Assembly (NCBI GenBank): GCA_963767645.1
Contig: CAVYEW010000014.1
Coordinates: 310,001-374,000, forward strand
Direction: 5' to 3'
DNA length: 64,000 nucleotides
Source: DATFDN01 sp963767645
GTDB lineage: Bacteria; Pseudomonadota; Alphaproteobacteria; Acetobacterales; Acetobacteraceae
In this document: one piece after another, positions 40,607 through 51,214 of the stretch
Position numbering within the stretch: the first letter of the stretch is position 1
Layout of the letters: the number at the start of each line of letters is the position of its first letter
Notes under the pieces: generated by a model
What the model saw: the letters and a program-made list of their open reading frames with translations, nothing else
Told to the model about the DNA's origin: nothing
Databases searched by the model: none
Made by a program: the position numbers and the translations under genes

Positions 40607-41728
40607 CTATACGGGCGGCCCAGCGTCGCGCAGGATTGCATCGAGACGCGCCGCCTGCCGCGCCCACGAAAACTGCGCGGCGACGTGGGCATGGGCACGC
40701 TCGCCCAGCGTCGCCGCCCGCGCGGGGTCGCGCAGCAGCCCGAGCGCCGCTTCGGCCTGCGCCTCCGGCCGGTTTCGCACCAGCCCGGCATGATCCTCCG
40801 GCAGCGACAGCCCGTTGGCCGCGATCTCGGTCATGACGACCGGGCGAGCACAGGCCCATGCCTCAAGCACCTTGTTCTTGATCCCGGACCCCGCCCGCAT
40901 CGGCGCCAGCCCGACCCGGGTGCGGGCAAGCACCTCGCGCATATCGGCCACGTCCGCGACCACCTCCACGCCCGGCAGCGCGGCCAGTTCCCGCACCTCC
41001 GCCACCGGACGGCGCCCCGCGATCAGCAATCGCGCCTCGGGCATGGCGGTCCTGACAAGGGGGAAGACCGCGCGCGCGGCGAACACGGCGGCATCGACGT
41101 TCGGGTGGTAGTCCAGCATGCCGGTGAAGCTGAGCACGGAACGCCCGGCGTCGGGCAGCGGCTCCGGCGGCAGCTCGACCCCGTTCGGCACGACGTGGAC
41201 GCGCCGCCCGCCCATGCGTCGCAGCCATGCAGCGTCGGTCTCGCCGACGCACACCGTGGCGGCGAAGGCGCGGAATCCGCTGCGCGCGTAGCGGACTGAG
41301 GTGAGCAGCTCGCGCAGCCAGTAGAGGCGGAGCCGAAGGCTCGGCGCAGTGCGCGCTGCGCGCCAGAACTCCACCGCGTCGCAGTCGATCAGGTCCACGA
41401 CCGCCGGCGGCAGCGTGCGCCGGCCGAATCCCACCGCCTCGGCCCCGGCGAACAGCAGCGCGCGGTCGAAGCGCCGCCCGGCCAGCATCCGGTCCAGCGC
41501 CGTGCCCAACGGCGAGGCGTCATAGCGCCACGGGGATGTGGAGGCCTGCGGCAGCGTCACGCCCACCGCCTCGGCGATGGCTGCCGGCACCGGCCCGGCG
41601 GGCGCGAGAAGCGTCACCTCCCAGCGCAAGGCCAGGGTTTCCAGCAGGTGGGCAACCCGCAGCGTATGTCCGTCGCGAACCGGCCAGGGCGCGAGCGGAG
41701 TGACGGCGAGAAGCGAGGGGCGGGTCAC
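40607..41728 (-). CDS. Glycosyltransferase family 4 (GT-B) protein
   Basis: The 373-aa protein has the two-domain GT-B outline: an N-terminal acceptor domain (LLAVTPLAPWPVRDGHTLRV) and a C-terminal nucleotide-sugar domain. The latter has VVPNGVELPPEPLPDAGRSV, FTGMLDYHPNVDAAVFAARA and MRAGSGIKNKVLEAWACARP with the E-x7-E-like region. It probably acts in cell-surface or exopolysaccharide assembly; donor and acceptor are unknown. It lies 12 bp downstream of ftsB on the same strand. Confidence 0.85.
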   Translation of the reverse strand: MTRPSLLAVTPLAPWPVRDGHTLRVAHLLETLALRWEVTLLAPAGPVPAAIAEAVGVTLPQASTSPWRYDASPLGTALDRMLAGRRFDRALLFAGAEAVGFGRRTLPPAVVDLIDCDAVEFWRAARTAPSLRLRLYWLRELLTSVRYARSGFRAFAATVCVGETDAAWLRRMGGRRVHVVPNGVELPPEPLPDAGRSVLSFTGMLDYHPNVDAAVFAARAVFPLVRTAMPEARLLIAGRRPVAEVRELAALPGVEVVADVADMREVLARTRVGLAPMRAGSGIKNKVLEAWACARPVVMTEIAANGLSLPEDHAGLVRNRPEAQAEAALGLLRDPARAATLGERAHAHVAAQFSWARQAARLDAILRDAGPPV

Positions 41729-41740
41729 GCCGCGGACCGT

Positions 41741-42070
41741 TCAGAACAGCTTGTCCTTGGGCGGATACATGAGAATCACGTCGTCCGGCCCGGACAGGTT
41801 CAGCATCGCCCGCGCCTGCTCGTCCAGCGTGTCGGCTTCGATGTGATCGGCTTGCAGGCCGCTGACGCGCCGTGTCCAGGCGACGCGCGCCGCCTCGACC
41901 TCCGCCAGGTCCGCCTGCGCCTGGACCAGCATCTTCTTGCGTGCGGCGAAGGCCACCAGACCGTGGTCGCCCTGGGCGGCGTTCCAGCAGAAATAGCCCG
42001 TCAGGGCGAGGAAGAACCCGGGCGCCGCCAACGCCCTGACCCGCCGCTTGATCGCGCGCGCAACCGACAT
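41741..42070 (-). CDS. ftsB: Septum formation initiator family protein (FtsB/DivIC)
   Basis: The 109-aa bitopic protein has a basic N-terminus, one membrane helix (LAAPGFFLALTGYFCWNAA), and a short coiled coil (KKMLVQAQADLAEVEAARVA) with a periplasmic end NLSGPDDVILMYPPKD. This is the size and plan of FtsB, which links FtsL and FtsQ at the divisome. Location just downstream of eno is the usual one in alphaproteobacteria. Confidence 0.85.
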   Translation of the reverse strand: MSVARAIKRRVRALAAPGFFLALTGYFCWNAAQGDHGLVAFAARKKMLVQAQADLAEVEAARVAWTRRVSGLQADHIEADTLDEQARAMLNLSGPDDVILMYPPKDKLF

Positions 42071-42097
42071 GCCGCCTCCTGGAGTCGAGGCGGCATA

Positions 42098-43372
<1,275 letters not shown>

Positions 43373-43405
43373 GGGCTCGGGTCCGTTATCAAGCCGCGGG
43401 AGTAC

Positions 43406-43435
43406 TGCCTACCATCCCCGCGGTCCGCCTGTCAC
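43406..43435 (-). promoter_or_regulatory. Possible promoter upstream of eno
   Basis: GTGACA (43435-43430) and TAGGCA (43411-43406) are 18 bp apart on the minus strand, 34 bp above the eno ATG. Both boxes deviate from consensus, so this is a weak candidate. Confidence 0.3.
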
Positions 43436-43465
43436 CGTGCGAGCTATCCAGGCGAAAGGAGCGTG

Positions 43466-44140
43466 ATGCGAGTTCTGGGCGTCCTCGGTGTGTGCGTCGG
43501 CGTGCTGGCCGCGGCGACAGCCGCGAGGGCGGGTACCACCACCTATTACCGCGCCGGCGACTGGCGCGCGTTCAGCGGCACCGATGAGCAGAACCGCCTG
43601 CTCTGCGGGATGGCCACCGGCAATCCGATTGACGGGCGGAGCCTGGAGATACGCGCCGTCATCGGCGATCCGCGGCTCGGCTTCATTGCCTCCAAACCGA
43701 CCTGGGACATTCCGCCAGAGACCAAGATTCCGGTGGTGATGCAGGTCGAGGGCGCGGTGCCCTGGACCCAGGAAGCAGCGGGCGGGACGCACGCCATCTT
43801 CTGGACGCTGTCGGAGAGCGAGTCGAGTTCGTTCGAGCAGGCATTCCGCGACAGCGGCGAGATGACGGTCAGCTTCCCCTCCGGGAACGAGCCGCCCTGG
43901 CGGGTGCTGCTCGCCGGCTCCACCGCGGTCGACAAAACCTTCCGCCGCTGCATCCGCGACTATACGGCCCGCGCCGTCGCCGCGGCTCCCCAGGCGCCGA
44001 CCCAGCCGTTCGGGCAGCCGGCCACGCAGCCCTTTGCCCCACCGATCGCCGCCGCCCCGCTCGCGCCGCCGGCGGGGCAGGCCGGCGACGCCACGGCGCC
44101 GGAACCGCCGGCGCCCGCCCAGCCGAACGTCAGTAAGTAG
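43466..44140 (+). CDS. Hypothetical exported protein with proline-rich C-terminus
   Basis: The 224-aa protein has a signal peptide (MRVLGVLGVCVGVLAAATAA then RAG) and so is probably periplasmic. The mature part contains two or three cysteines (LLCGMATG, FRRCIRD) and a soluble beta-rich domain. The last 45 residues are Ala/Pro/Gln-rich (PTQPFGQPATQPFAPPIAA). An AAAGGAG ribosome site supports the ATG at 43466. Its 3' end overlaps the convergent lptM remnant by 11 bp. No named family recognised. Confidence 0.75.
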   Translation: MRVLGVLGVCVGVLAAATAARAGTTTYYRAGDWRAFSGTDEQNRLLCGMATGNPIDGRSLEIRAVIGDPRLGFIASKPTWDIPPETKIPVVMQVEGAVPWTQEAAGGTHAIFWTLSESESSSFEQAFRDSGEMTVSFPSGNEPPWRVLLAGSTAVDKTFRRCIRDYTARAVAAAPQAPTQPFGQPATQPFAPPIAAAPLAPPAGQAGDATAPEPPAPAQPNVSK

Positions 44141-44275
44141 GATAGGGCCGCGGATAGGTGATCTGGCCCGGCGGGCCGGGCGGCGACGGCGGGCCTTTCT
44201 TGCCGCAGGCAGCAGCAACAGGGGAGCGGCGAGCGCCAGGAGCAGGAGGATGGGTCGCTTGGAGGCCCCCTCCCC
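44130..44275 (-). pseudogene. lptM: LptM/YifL-type small lipoprotein gene, disrupted
   Basis: The expected small lipoprotein downstream of argH can be read in two frames. KRPILLLLALAAPLLLL is a lipoprotein-type signal in one, and ACGKKGPPSPPGPPGQITYP to a TGA at 44130 is in the next. One extra G in the CTG-CTG-CC stretch would join them as LLLLACGKKGPP with a proper lipobox. The original start codon is missing; the sequence before SKRPIL is a palindromic repeat (44266-44348). So the gene appears broken by an insertion at its 5' end plus a one-base deletion. Loss might instead reflect an assembly error plus a recruited upstream ATG. Confidence 0.75.
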
Positions 44276-44348
44276 CCGGCCCCCTCCCACAAGGGGAGGG
44301 GGAGAAGAATAGCTCCCCTCCCCTTGTGGGAGGGGTTGGGGGAGGGGT
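44266..44348. repeat. C/G-rich palindromic repeat, copy 5 (at the lptM start)
   Basis: The 83-bp two-hairpin element is nearly the same sequence as copy 2. It lies between the argH stop (44356) and the first surviving lptM codons, replacing its ribosome site and start. Confidence 0.85.
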
Positions 44349-44355
44349 CGCGCGA

Positions 44356-45762
44356 TCACAGCGCCGTCCGCCACCGCTCGGCCTGACGCGCCACGTTCTC
44401 GGGCGCCGTGCCGCCATAGCTGGTGCGGGAGGCAACCGAGGCATCCACGCTCAGCACCGAGAACACCTCCTCGGTGATCCTCGGCTCGACCTCGCGCATC
44501 TCTTCAAGCGACAGGCCGGCCAGATCGACCCCCTTCGCTTCCGCCGCCGCGACCAGCCGACCCGTCGCGTGATGCGCGGCGCGGAACGGCAGCTTCAACA
44601 CGCGCACCAGCCAATCCGCCAGATCCGTGGCCGTGGCGAAGCCGGCGCCGGCCATCGCGCGCATCCGCGCCGTGTCGGCGCGCATGTCGCGCACCATCCC
44701 CGCGCTCGCCGCGAGCGACAGCGCCCAGGCCTCGGCGGCGTCGAACACAGGCTCCTTGTCCTCCTGCATGTCCTTGGCGTAGGCGAGCGCCAGGCCCTTC
44801 ATCACCATAAGCAGCCCGACCAGCGCGCCGGCGACGCGCCCGGTCTTGGCACGCACCAACTCGGCCGCGTCCGGGTTGCGCTTCTGCGGCATGATCGAGC
44901 TGCCGGTGGTGAAGGCGTCCGACAGCCGGACGAACCCGAACGGCGCGCTGGACCAGACCACGATCTCCTCGGCCAGCCGCGAGAGATGCATGGACGAGAT
45001 CGCCGCCACGCTCAGGAACTCCAAAGCGAAATCGCGGTCGGAGACGGCATCCAGTGAATTGGCCGTCGGGCGGTCGAAGCCCAGCGCGCGCGCCGTCATG
45101 TCGCGGTCGATGGGAAACGATGTCCCGGCCAGTGCCGCGGCGCCCAGCGGGCACTCGTTCAGCCGCCGTCGGCAATCAGCGAGCCGGCCGCGGTCGCGGT
45201 CAAGCATCTCCACGTAGGCAAGCAGATGGTGGCCGAACGTCACCGGCTGGGCAGTCTGCAGATGGGTGAAGCCGGGCATCGGGTCGGCGGCGTGCTCGGC
45301 GGCGCGGTCGGCCAGCGCGCGCATCAGGTCGGCGAGCTGCGCCGAGAGCCCGTCGATCGCATCGCGCACCCACAGCCGGAAATCGGTCGCCACCTGGTCG
45401 TTGCGGCTGCGCGCGGTGTGCAGACGCTGGCCCGCCTCGCCGATGCGCGCGGCCAGGCGATGCTCGATGTTCATGTGGATGTCTTCCAGCGCCTCGTCGA
45501 AGCGGAAGGCGCCGGTCTCGATCTCCTGGGCGATCACCGCCAGTCCATCGCGGATCGCCCCCTCGTCGGCGGGCGCGATCACGCCCACCTTGGCCAGCAT
45601 GGCGGCATGCGCCAAGGAGCCCCGTATGTCCTGCCGCCACAGCTTGCGGTCGAAGCCGAGGGAGGTGTTGATCTCCTGCATGATGAGCGAAGGTCCGGCG
45701 GCAAACCGCCCGCCCCATTGCGCGTTGGCCGCGCCGTTCCGGCGTTGGTGCGTGTCGTTCAA
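44356..45762 (-). CDS. argH: Argininosuccinate lyase
   Basis: ArgH splits argininosuccinate into arginine and fumarate. The 468-aa protein has NAQWGGRFAAGPSLIMQEIN, HTARSRNDQVATDFRLWVRD, PGFTHLQTAQPVTFGHHLLA and the fumarase/aspartase signature GSSIMPQKRNPDAAELVRAK with the catalytic Ser. It is divergent from tlpA, a conserved alphaproteobacterial arrangement. Confidence 0.97.
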   Translation of the reverse strand: MNDTHQRRNGAANAQWGGRFAAGPSLIMQEINTSLGFDRKLWRQDIRGSLAHAAMLAKVGVIAPADEGAIRDGLAVIAQEIETGAFRFDEALEDIHMNIEHRLAARIGEAGQRLHTARSRNDQVATDFRLWVRDAIDGLSAQLADLMRALADRAAEHAADPMPGFTHLQTAQPVTFGHHLLAYVEMLDRDRGRLADCRRRLNECPLGAAALAGTSFPIDRDMTARALGFDRPTANSLDAVSDRDFALEFLSVAAISSMHLSRLAEEIVVWSSAPFGFVRLSDAFTTGSSIMPQKRNPDAAELVRAKTGRVAGALVGLLMVMKGLALAYAKDMQEDKEPVFDAAEAWALSLAASAGMVRDMRADTARMRAMAGAGFATATDLADWLVRVLKLPFRAAHHATGRLVAAAEAKGVDLAGLSLEEMREVEPRITEEVFSVLSVDASVASRTSYGGTAPENVARQAERWRTAL

Positions 45763-45777
45763 GGGAGAATATCCGCG

Positions 45778-46335
45778 ATGATGCCGACCCGTCGGGGCCT
45801 GCTGGCGGCCGGGACCGTAGCGACGCTGCTGAGCGCGCGCAAACCCGGTCGGGCGTGGGCGGCCGAGCTTGCCAGGCTGGTGCCCGTCACCCCGCCCCGC
45901 CCGGCGCCCGAAACCCCGTTCCAGACCGCGAATGGGTCAAGCCAGCGCATCGCCGATTACGCCGGCAAGCAGCTGGTCGTGAATCTCTGGGCAACCTGGT
46001 GCGCACCCTGCGTGGCGGAACTGCCCTCGCTGGCCGCCCTGGCGAGGGGCTTGGCCGCGGAGAGCATCCTTGTCCTGCCCATCTCCTCCGACCGCGGCGG
46101 GGCCAAGGCGGTGGAAGCGTTCTATGACGCGCACGGCATCACCGGGCTACCGGTGCTGATCGACAAGGAGGCGGCGCTGACCCATGCCTTCGGCGCGCGC
46201 GGCCTGCCGAGCACGTACGTGATCGACGGCGCCGGCCGGATCGTCGGCATGGAGGAAGGCGGGATGGATTGGAACACGCCGGATGCGGCGAAAGCGGTGC
46301 GCGAACTGTCCGGGAGCGAGCGCGTACCCGCCTGA
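45778..46335 (+). CDS. TlpA-like thiol:disulfide oxidoreductase
   Basis: The 185-aa protein has a twin-arginine-like signal (MMPTRRGLLAAGTVATLLSA) and a thioredoxin fold with the redox motif NLWATWCAPCVAELPSLAAL and a cis-Pro in ARGLPSTYVIDG. TlpA proteins keep periplasmic cysteines reduced, notably for cytochrome c or oxidase assembly. The AAGGGAG site supports the ATG at 45778. A DsbD-like reductase that could feed it electrons is at 56.1-58.1 kb. Confidence 0.88.
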   Translation: MMPTRRGLLAAGTVATLLSARKPGRAWAAELARLVPVTPPRPAPETPFQTANGSSQRIADYAGKQLVVNLWATWCAPCVAELPSLAALARGLAAESILVLPISSDRGGAKAVEAFYDAHGITGLPVLIDKEAALTHAFGARGLPSTYVIDGAGRIVGMEEGGMDWNTPDAAKAVRELSGSERVPA

Positions 46336-46453
46336 GCCTCACGCGCGTGTGCCTTCGCGCATAGTCGGGAATATGCGTAATAGCAAATCTTAATTCGTCG
46401 TCGTAAGACCGTAAATTGATCCGGTTTTGCAAGGTCGCGAAGGAGCCTGTCCC

Positions 46454-48043
<1,590 letters not shown>

Positions 48044-48064
48044 GCTGTCGCTGTGCGCGGCTTG

Positions 48065-48149
48065 TCATGCCCGGGCTCGGCCGGGGCACCCACGTCTTTG
48101 CCTGCCGGTGTTCAAGACGTGGATGGCCGGGCCAAGCCCGGCCATGACG
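48065..48149. repeat. REP-like palindromic element downstream of pckA
   Basis: It begins tcatgcccggg and ends gcccggccatgacga, with a centre of cacgtcttt facing aagacgtgg. It resembles the elements at 7104-7188 and 19388-19479 and lies where a pckA terminator would be. Confidence 0.8.
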
Positions 48150-48220
48150 AGGAAAAGAGATGCTCGCTAAGCAAAACGCGATCGCCTTCCCGCAACGAAT
48201 AGGGGCTAGCGGGCCGATTC

Positions 48221-48258
48221 TCCCCCTCCCCTTGCGGGAGGGGGACGGGGAGAGGGGT
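48221..48258. repeat. C/G-rich palindromic repeat, copy 6 (half element)
   Basis: Only the right-hand hairpin of the family (ccctccccttgcgggaggg) is present, 42 bp upstream of the MFS transporter start. This suggests the two halves can exist separately or that the left half was lost. Confidence 0.7.
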
Positions 48259-48299
48259 CACTGCCGGCATGCCCTCGCGCCCGCGCCGGCGCAAGACTG

Positions 48300-49682
48300 A
48301 TGGCGACCGCTCCGATCGAAGCGCCCGATGGCGTCCCCCTGCCCCAGCGCTACTGGGCCGTCACCACCATCCTGCTCGGATTGGCCCTCGCCGTTTTGGA
48401 CGGCGCCATCGCCAATGTCGCGCTGCCGACCATCGCCACCGACGTCAATGCCAGCCCGTCGGAGTCCATCTGGATCGTCAACGCCTACCAGCTCACCGTG
48501 ACGATCTCGCTCCTGCCGCTCGCCTCGCTTGGCGAGATCATCGGCTATCGGCGGATCTATCGGTGGGGGCTCGTCGTGTTCACCCTCGCCTCGGTAGGTT
48601 GCGCCCTCTCCGGCTCGCTCGCCACGCTCGCCCTCGCGCGGGTCATCCAGGGTTTCGGTGCGGCCGGGATCATGAGCGTGAACGGGGCGCTGGTGCGCTT
48701 CATCTATCCGCGGCGGATGATCGGGCGCGGCTTCGGCATCAACGCCACTGTGGGCTCGATCTCCAGCGCGGTCGGCCCGACCGTCGCCTCGGCGATTCTC
48801 TCGGTGGCGAACTGGCCGTGGCTGTTCGCCGTGAACCTGCCGATCGGGGCGGCGGCGATCGCGATGGCCTGGCGCGCGCTGCCGATGACGCCGCGCTCCG
48901 GGCAACGCTTCGACGTGTCCAGTGCCTTCCTGAGCGCCGTCGTGTTCGGCACGCTCATCACCGGCATCGACGGGCTCGGCCACGGCGAGCGGTGGCCGGT
49001 GGTGCTGGTGCAGCTCCTGGTCGCTGCTTGTATCGGCGCGGTGCTGGTCACGCGCCAGCTGGCCCGCTCAGCGCCGCTGCTGCCGGTGGACCTGATGCGC
49101 ATTCCGCTGTTCGCGCTCTCCGTCGCCACCTCGGTCTGTTCGTTCATGGCGCAGGGCATGTCGCTGGTAGCGCTGCCGTTCCTGTTTGAGACCATGCTCG
49201 GTTTCGATGCCGTCACCACCGGACTGCTGATGACGCCATGGCCGCTCACTGTCGCGCTGATCGCGCCGTGGTCCGGCCGGCTCGCCGACCGCTATCCGGC
49301 GGGCCTGCTCGGCGGCTGCGGGCTCGCCGTGATGGCGGCGGGGCTTGGGCTGCTCGCGGCCATGCCGGCGCACCCGTCCCCGCTCGACATCGCGTGGCGG
49401 ATGGGAATCTGCGGCATCGGCTTTGGGTTCTTCAACACGCCCAACAACCGGGCGATCCTGACCACTGCGCCGCGTGCGCGATCCGGCGGCGCCAGCGGCA
49501 TGCAGGCGACGGCGCGCCTGCTCGGTCAGACGATCGGCGCGGCGGTGGTGGCGCTGGTGTTCGGCGTGGCGCCGCATAACGGTCCGACGGTCGTGCTGAT
49601 GATCGCGACCGGCATCTCGGTTCTCGCGGCCCTGGTGAGCTTCACGCGCATGGTCGAACGGCGCGGCCCGGCGCGGCGATAG
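48300..49682 (+). CDS. MFS transporter, DHA2 (14-TMS drug exporter) type
   Basis: The 460-aa protein has about 14 hydrophobic segments. It shows LALAVLDGAIANVALPTIAT and SIWIVNAYQLTVTISLLPLA, the motif C/D1 pattern of EmrB/QacA-type proton-driven exporters, with ARVIQGFGAAGIMSVNGALV and GSISSAVGPTVASAILSVAN. The substrate is unknown. No membrane-fusion partner (EmrA) is adjacent, so it may act alone in the inner membrane. Confidence 0.9.
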   Translation: MATAPIEAPDGVPLPQRYWAVTTILLGLALAVLDGAIANVALPTIATDVNASPSESIWIVNAYQLTVTISLLPLASLGEIIGYRRIYRWGLVVFTLASVGCALSGSLATLALARVIQGFGAAGIMSVNGALVRFIYPRRMIGRGFGINATVGSISSAVGPTVASAILSVANWPWLFAVNLPIGAAAIAMAWRALPMTPRSGQRFDVSSAFLSAVVFGTLITGIDGLGHGERWPVVLVQLLVAACIGAVLVTRQLARSAPLLPVDLMRIPLFALSVATSVCSFMAQGMSLVALPFLFETMLGFDAVTTGLLMTPWPLTVALIAPWSGRLADRYPAGLLGGCGLAVMAAGLGLLAAMPAHPSPLDIAWRMGICGIGFGFFNTPNNRAILTTAPRARSGGASGMQATARLLGQTIGAAVVALVFGVAPHNGPTVVLMIATGISVLAALVSFTRMVERRGPARR

Positions 49683-49803
49683 GAACGAGCCCGCGGGTAC
49701 AGCGCACTGCAGCCCTGCCCTCCGCTTGCTTGATTCGCCCAGCCGAAGGGTTGTGCAAGAAGGTCGCGCGGCTACATGCCGCGAGTCGATGGGGCGGGAC
49801 GGG

Positions 49804-50718
49804 ATGGACAGCTCGGCGGTTGCGGCGGCGGATCATGCGGCACGGAACTGGCGTTTTGGCGGCGGCGCGCCGATGCGCCGGGGCGACGATGCCTATCAGG
49901 CGATGTTCAGCCGGATGCTGCTGGACACGTTCAATCCCTATAAGCCCGCGGTGATCGACTGGCCCGTGCTGGACGCGGAGGCACGGGAGCGGCTGGTCTC
50001 GCTGCCGATCTGGAACATCGCCGTGCAGACCGAGGGCCGAGCGCGGTTGCGCATCCTCTCCTACGCCCGTCGGATCGGCGGCAAGCCGCTGCGCGAGGCT
50101 TTCGAGCTGATGGCCTTCGAGGAGGGCCGGCACAAGGAAGTGCTCTCGCACCTCGTCCGCGCCTACGGCATCGAGCTTGAACCGGAACCCGAGTACCTCG
50201 AGCCGCGCGACTCTGAATGGGGCTTCATGGTGACTGGCTACTCCGAGTGCATCGACAGCTTCTTCGCCTTCGGCCTGTTCGAGCTGGCACGCCGCTCGGG
50301 CTATTTCCCGCCCGAGCTGGTGGAGACGTTCGAGCCGGTGATCCAGGAGGAAGGCCGCCACATCCTGTTCTTCGTCAACTGGGTCGCCTGGCACAAGCGG
50401 ACCATGCCGTTCTGGAGACGACCCTGGTTCTTCCTCAAAACCTTGGCGGTATGGGCGTTCCTGGCGCGCGAGCGCGTCGGCCTCGCGCGCGATGTCAGCG
50501 CGGGCGGCAAGGAGGACGCGAACTTTACCGTCCAGGGCGCGAACGCGGTGGGCGGAGAGGTCGATACCGTCGAGCTGATGCGCATCTGCCTGGCCGAAAA
50601 CGACCGGCGCCTCAGCGGCTACGACCCGCGCCTGCTGCGTCCCACGACGGTGCCGCGGCTGGTGCGGTTCGCGTTGCTGTGCACGGCGATGTTCCCACGC
50701 TCGCGCCGGGAACGGTAA
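49804..50718 (+). CDS. Ferritin-like diiron protein of unknown function
   Basis: The protein (about 304 aa) carries two EExxH motifs, FEEGRHKEVL and QEEGRHILFF, each preceded one helix earlier by a lone Glu (AVQTEGRARL and GYSECIDSFF). This is the four-helix E...EExxH pattern of ferritin-like diiron carboxylate proteins. A hydrophobic stretch near FLKTLAVWAFLA could be a short membrane-facing helix. The oxidase or hydroxylase substrate is unknown. The start is uncertain; ATG at 49804 follows GGGACGGG, and ATG at 49789 is an alternative. It follows the MFS gene by about 120 bp. Confidence 0.65.
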   Translation: MDSSAVAAADHAARNWRFGGGAPMRRGDDAYQAMFSRMLLDTFNPYKPAVIDWPVLDAEARERLVSLPIWNIAVQTEGRARLRILSYARRIGGKPLREAFELMAFEEGRHKEVLSHLVRAYGIELEPEPEYLEPRDSEWGFMVTGYSECIDSFFAFGLFELARRSGYFPPELVETFEPVIQEEGRHILFFVNWVAWHKRTMPFWRRPWFFLKTLAVWAFLARERVGLARDVSAGGKEDANFTVQGANAVGGEVDTVELMRICLAENDRRLSGYDPRLLRPTTVPRLVRFALLCTAMFPRSRRER

Positions 50719-50751
50719 GGGAGTACCAGCGGCTCTAATCCCTCAGGCCGC

Positions 50752-51195
50752 TCACGGACCCTGCTCCCATCCGCGCGCCGTCTGGCGCCAATAGGTGAGC
50801 TTGTGCCCAGCCGCGCGCGCGGCGCTCCAGCGGCGGCGGGCCGCCTCGGTCGCCGCCTGGTCCTGGCCGTCGAACAGGTCGAACACGCGGGCATAGGCGT
50901 CGCATCGCGCGCTCTCGGCGCCGGCCACCAGGAACAGGAAGCGCGCCCCGTTCGGCGCCGGCTCGTCCGCCGCGGTCAGCCAGATCGGCTGCAAGTCAGG
51001 ATCCTCGTCCGGCGCCGAGTTGTGCGGCAGCCATGACTCGGCGCCCCACAACGCGGTGTCGATCGCGCCCAGCCGATCGGCGGCGCCACACAGCACCACG
51101 GCGCGCTCCCCGCTCGCCAAGGTGCGCGCGAGCAGGAGCGGCAGCGCCTGGTCAGCTCCGGTGCGGGTCAGGTGATAGAAGCCGATCTCGGCCAG
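50752..51195 (-). CDS. holC: DNA polymerase III subunit chi (possible CTG start)
   Basis: HolC links the clamp loader to single-strand binding protein. The frame reads LAEIGFYHLTRTGADQALPL followed by LLARTLASGERAVVLCGAAD and ends WSAARAAGHKLTYWRQTARG, a typical chi protein of about 147 aa. No ATG, GTG or TTG gives this N-terminus: the usual MAEIGFY begins with CTG at 51195-51193, preceded by AGGGGGCGG. A TTG farther in (51120) would remove the first 25 residues. It starts 20 bp after the pepA stop, and pepA-holC is the common order. Start codon use is inferred. Confidence 0.85.
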   Translation of the reverse strand: MAEIGFYHLTRTGADQALPLLLARTLASGERAVVLCGAADRLGAIDTALWGAESWLPHNSAPDEDPDLQPIWLTAADEPAPNGARFLFLVAGAESARCDAYARVFDLFDGQDQAATEAARRRWSAARAAGHKLTYWRQTARGWEQGP

Positions 51196-51214
51196 CGTTC
51201 CGCCCCCTACCCGC

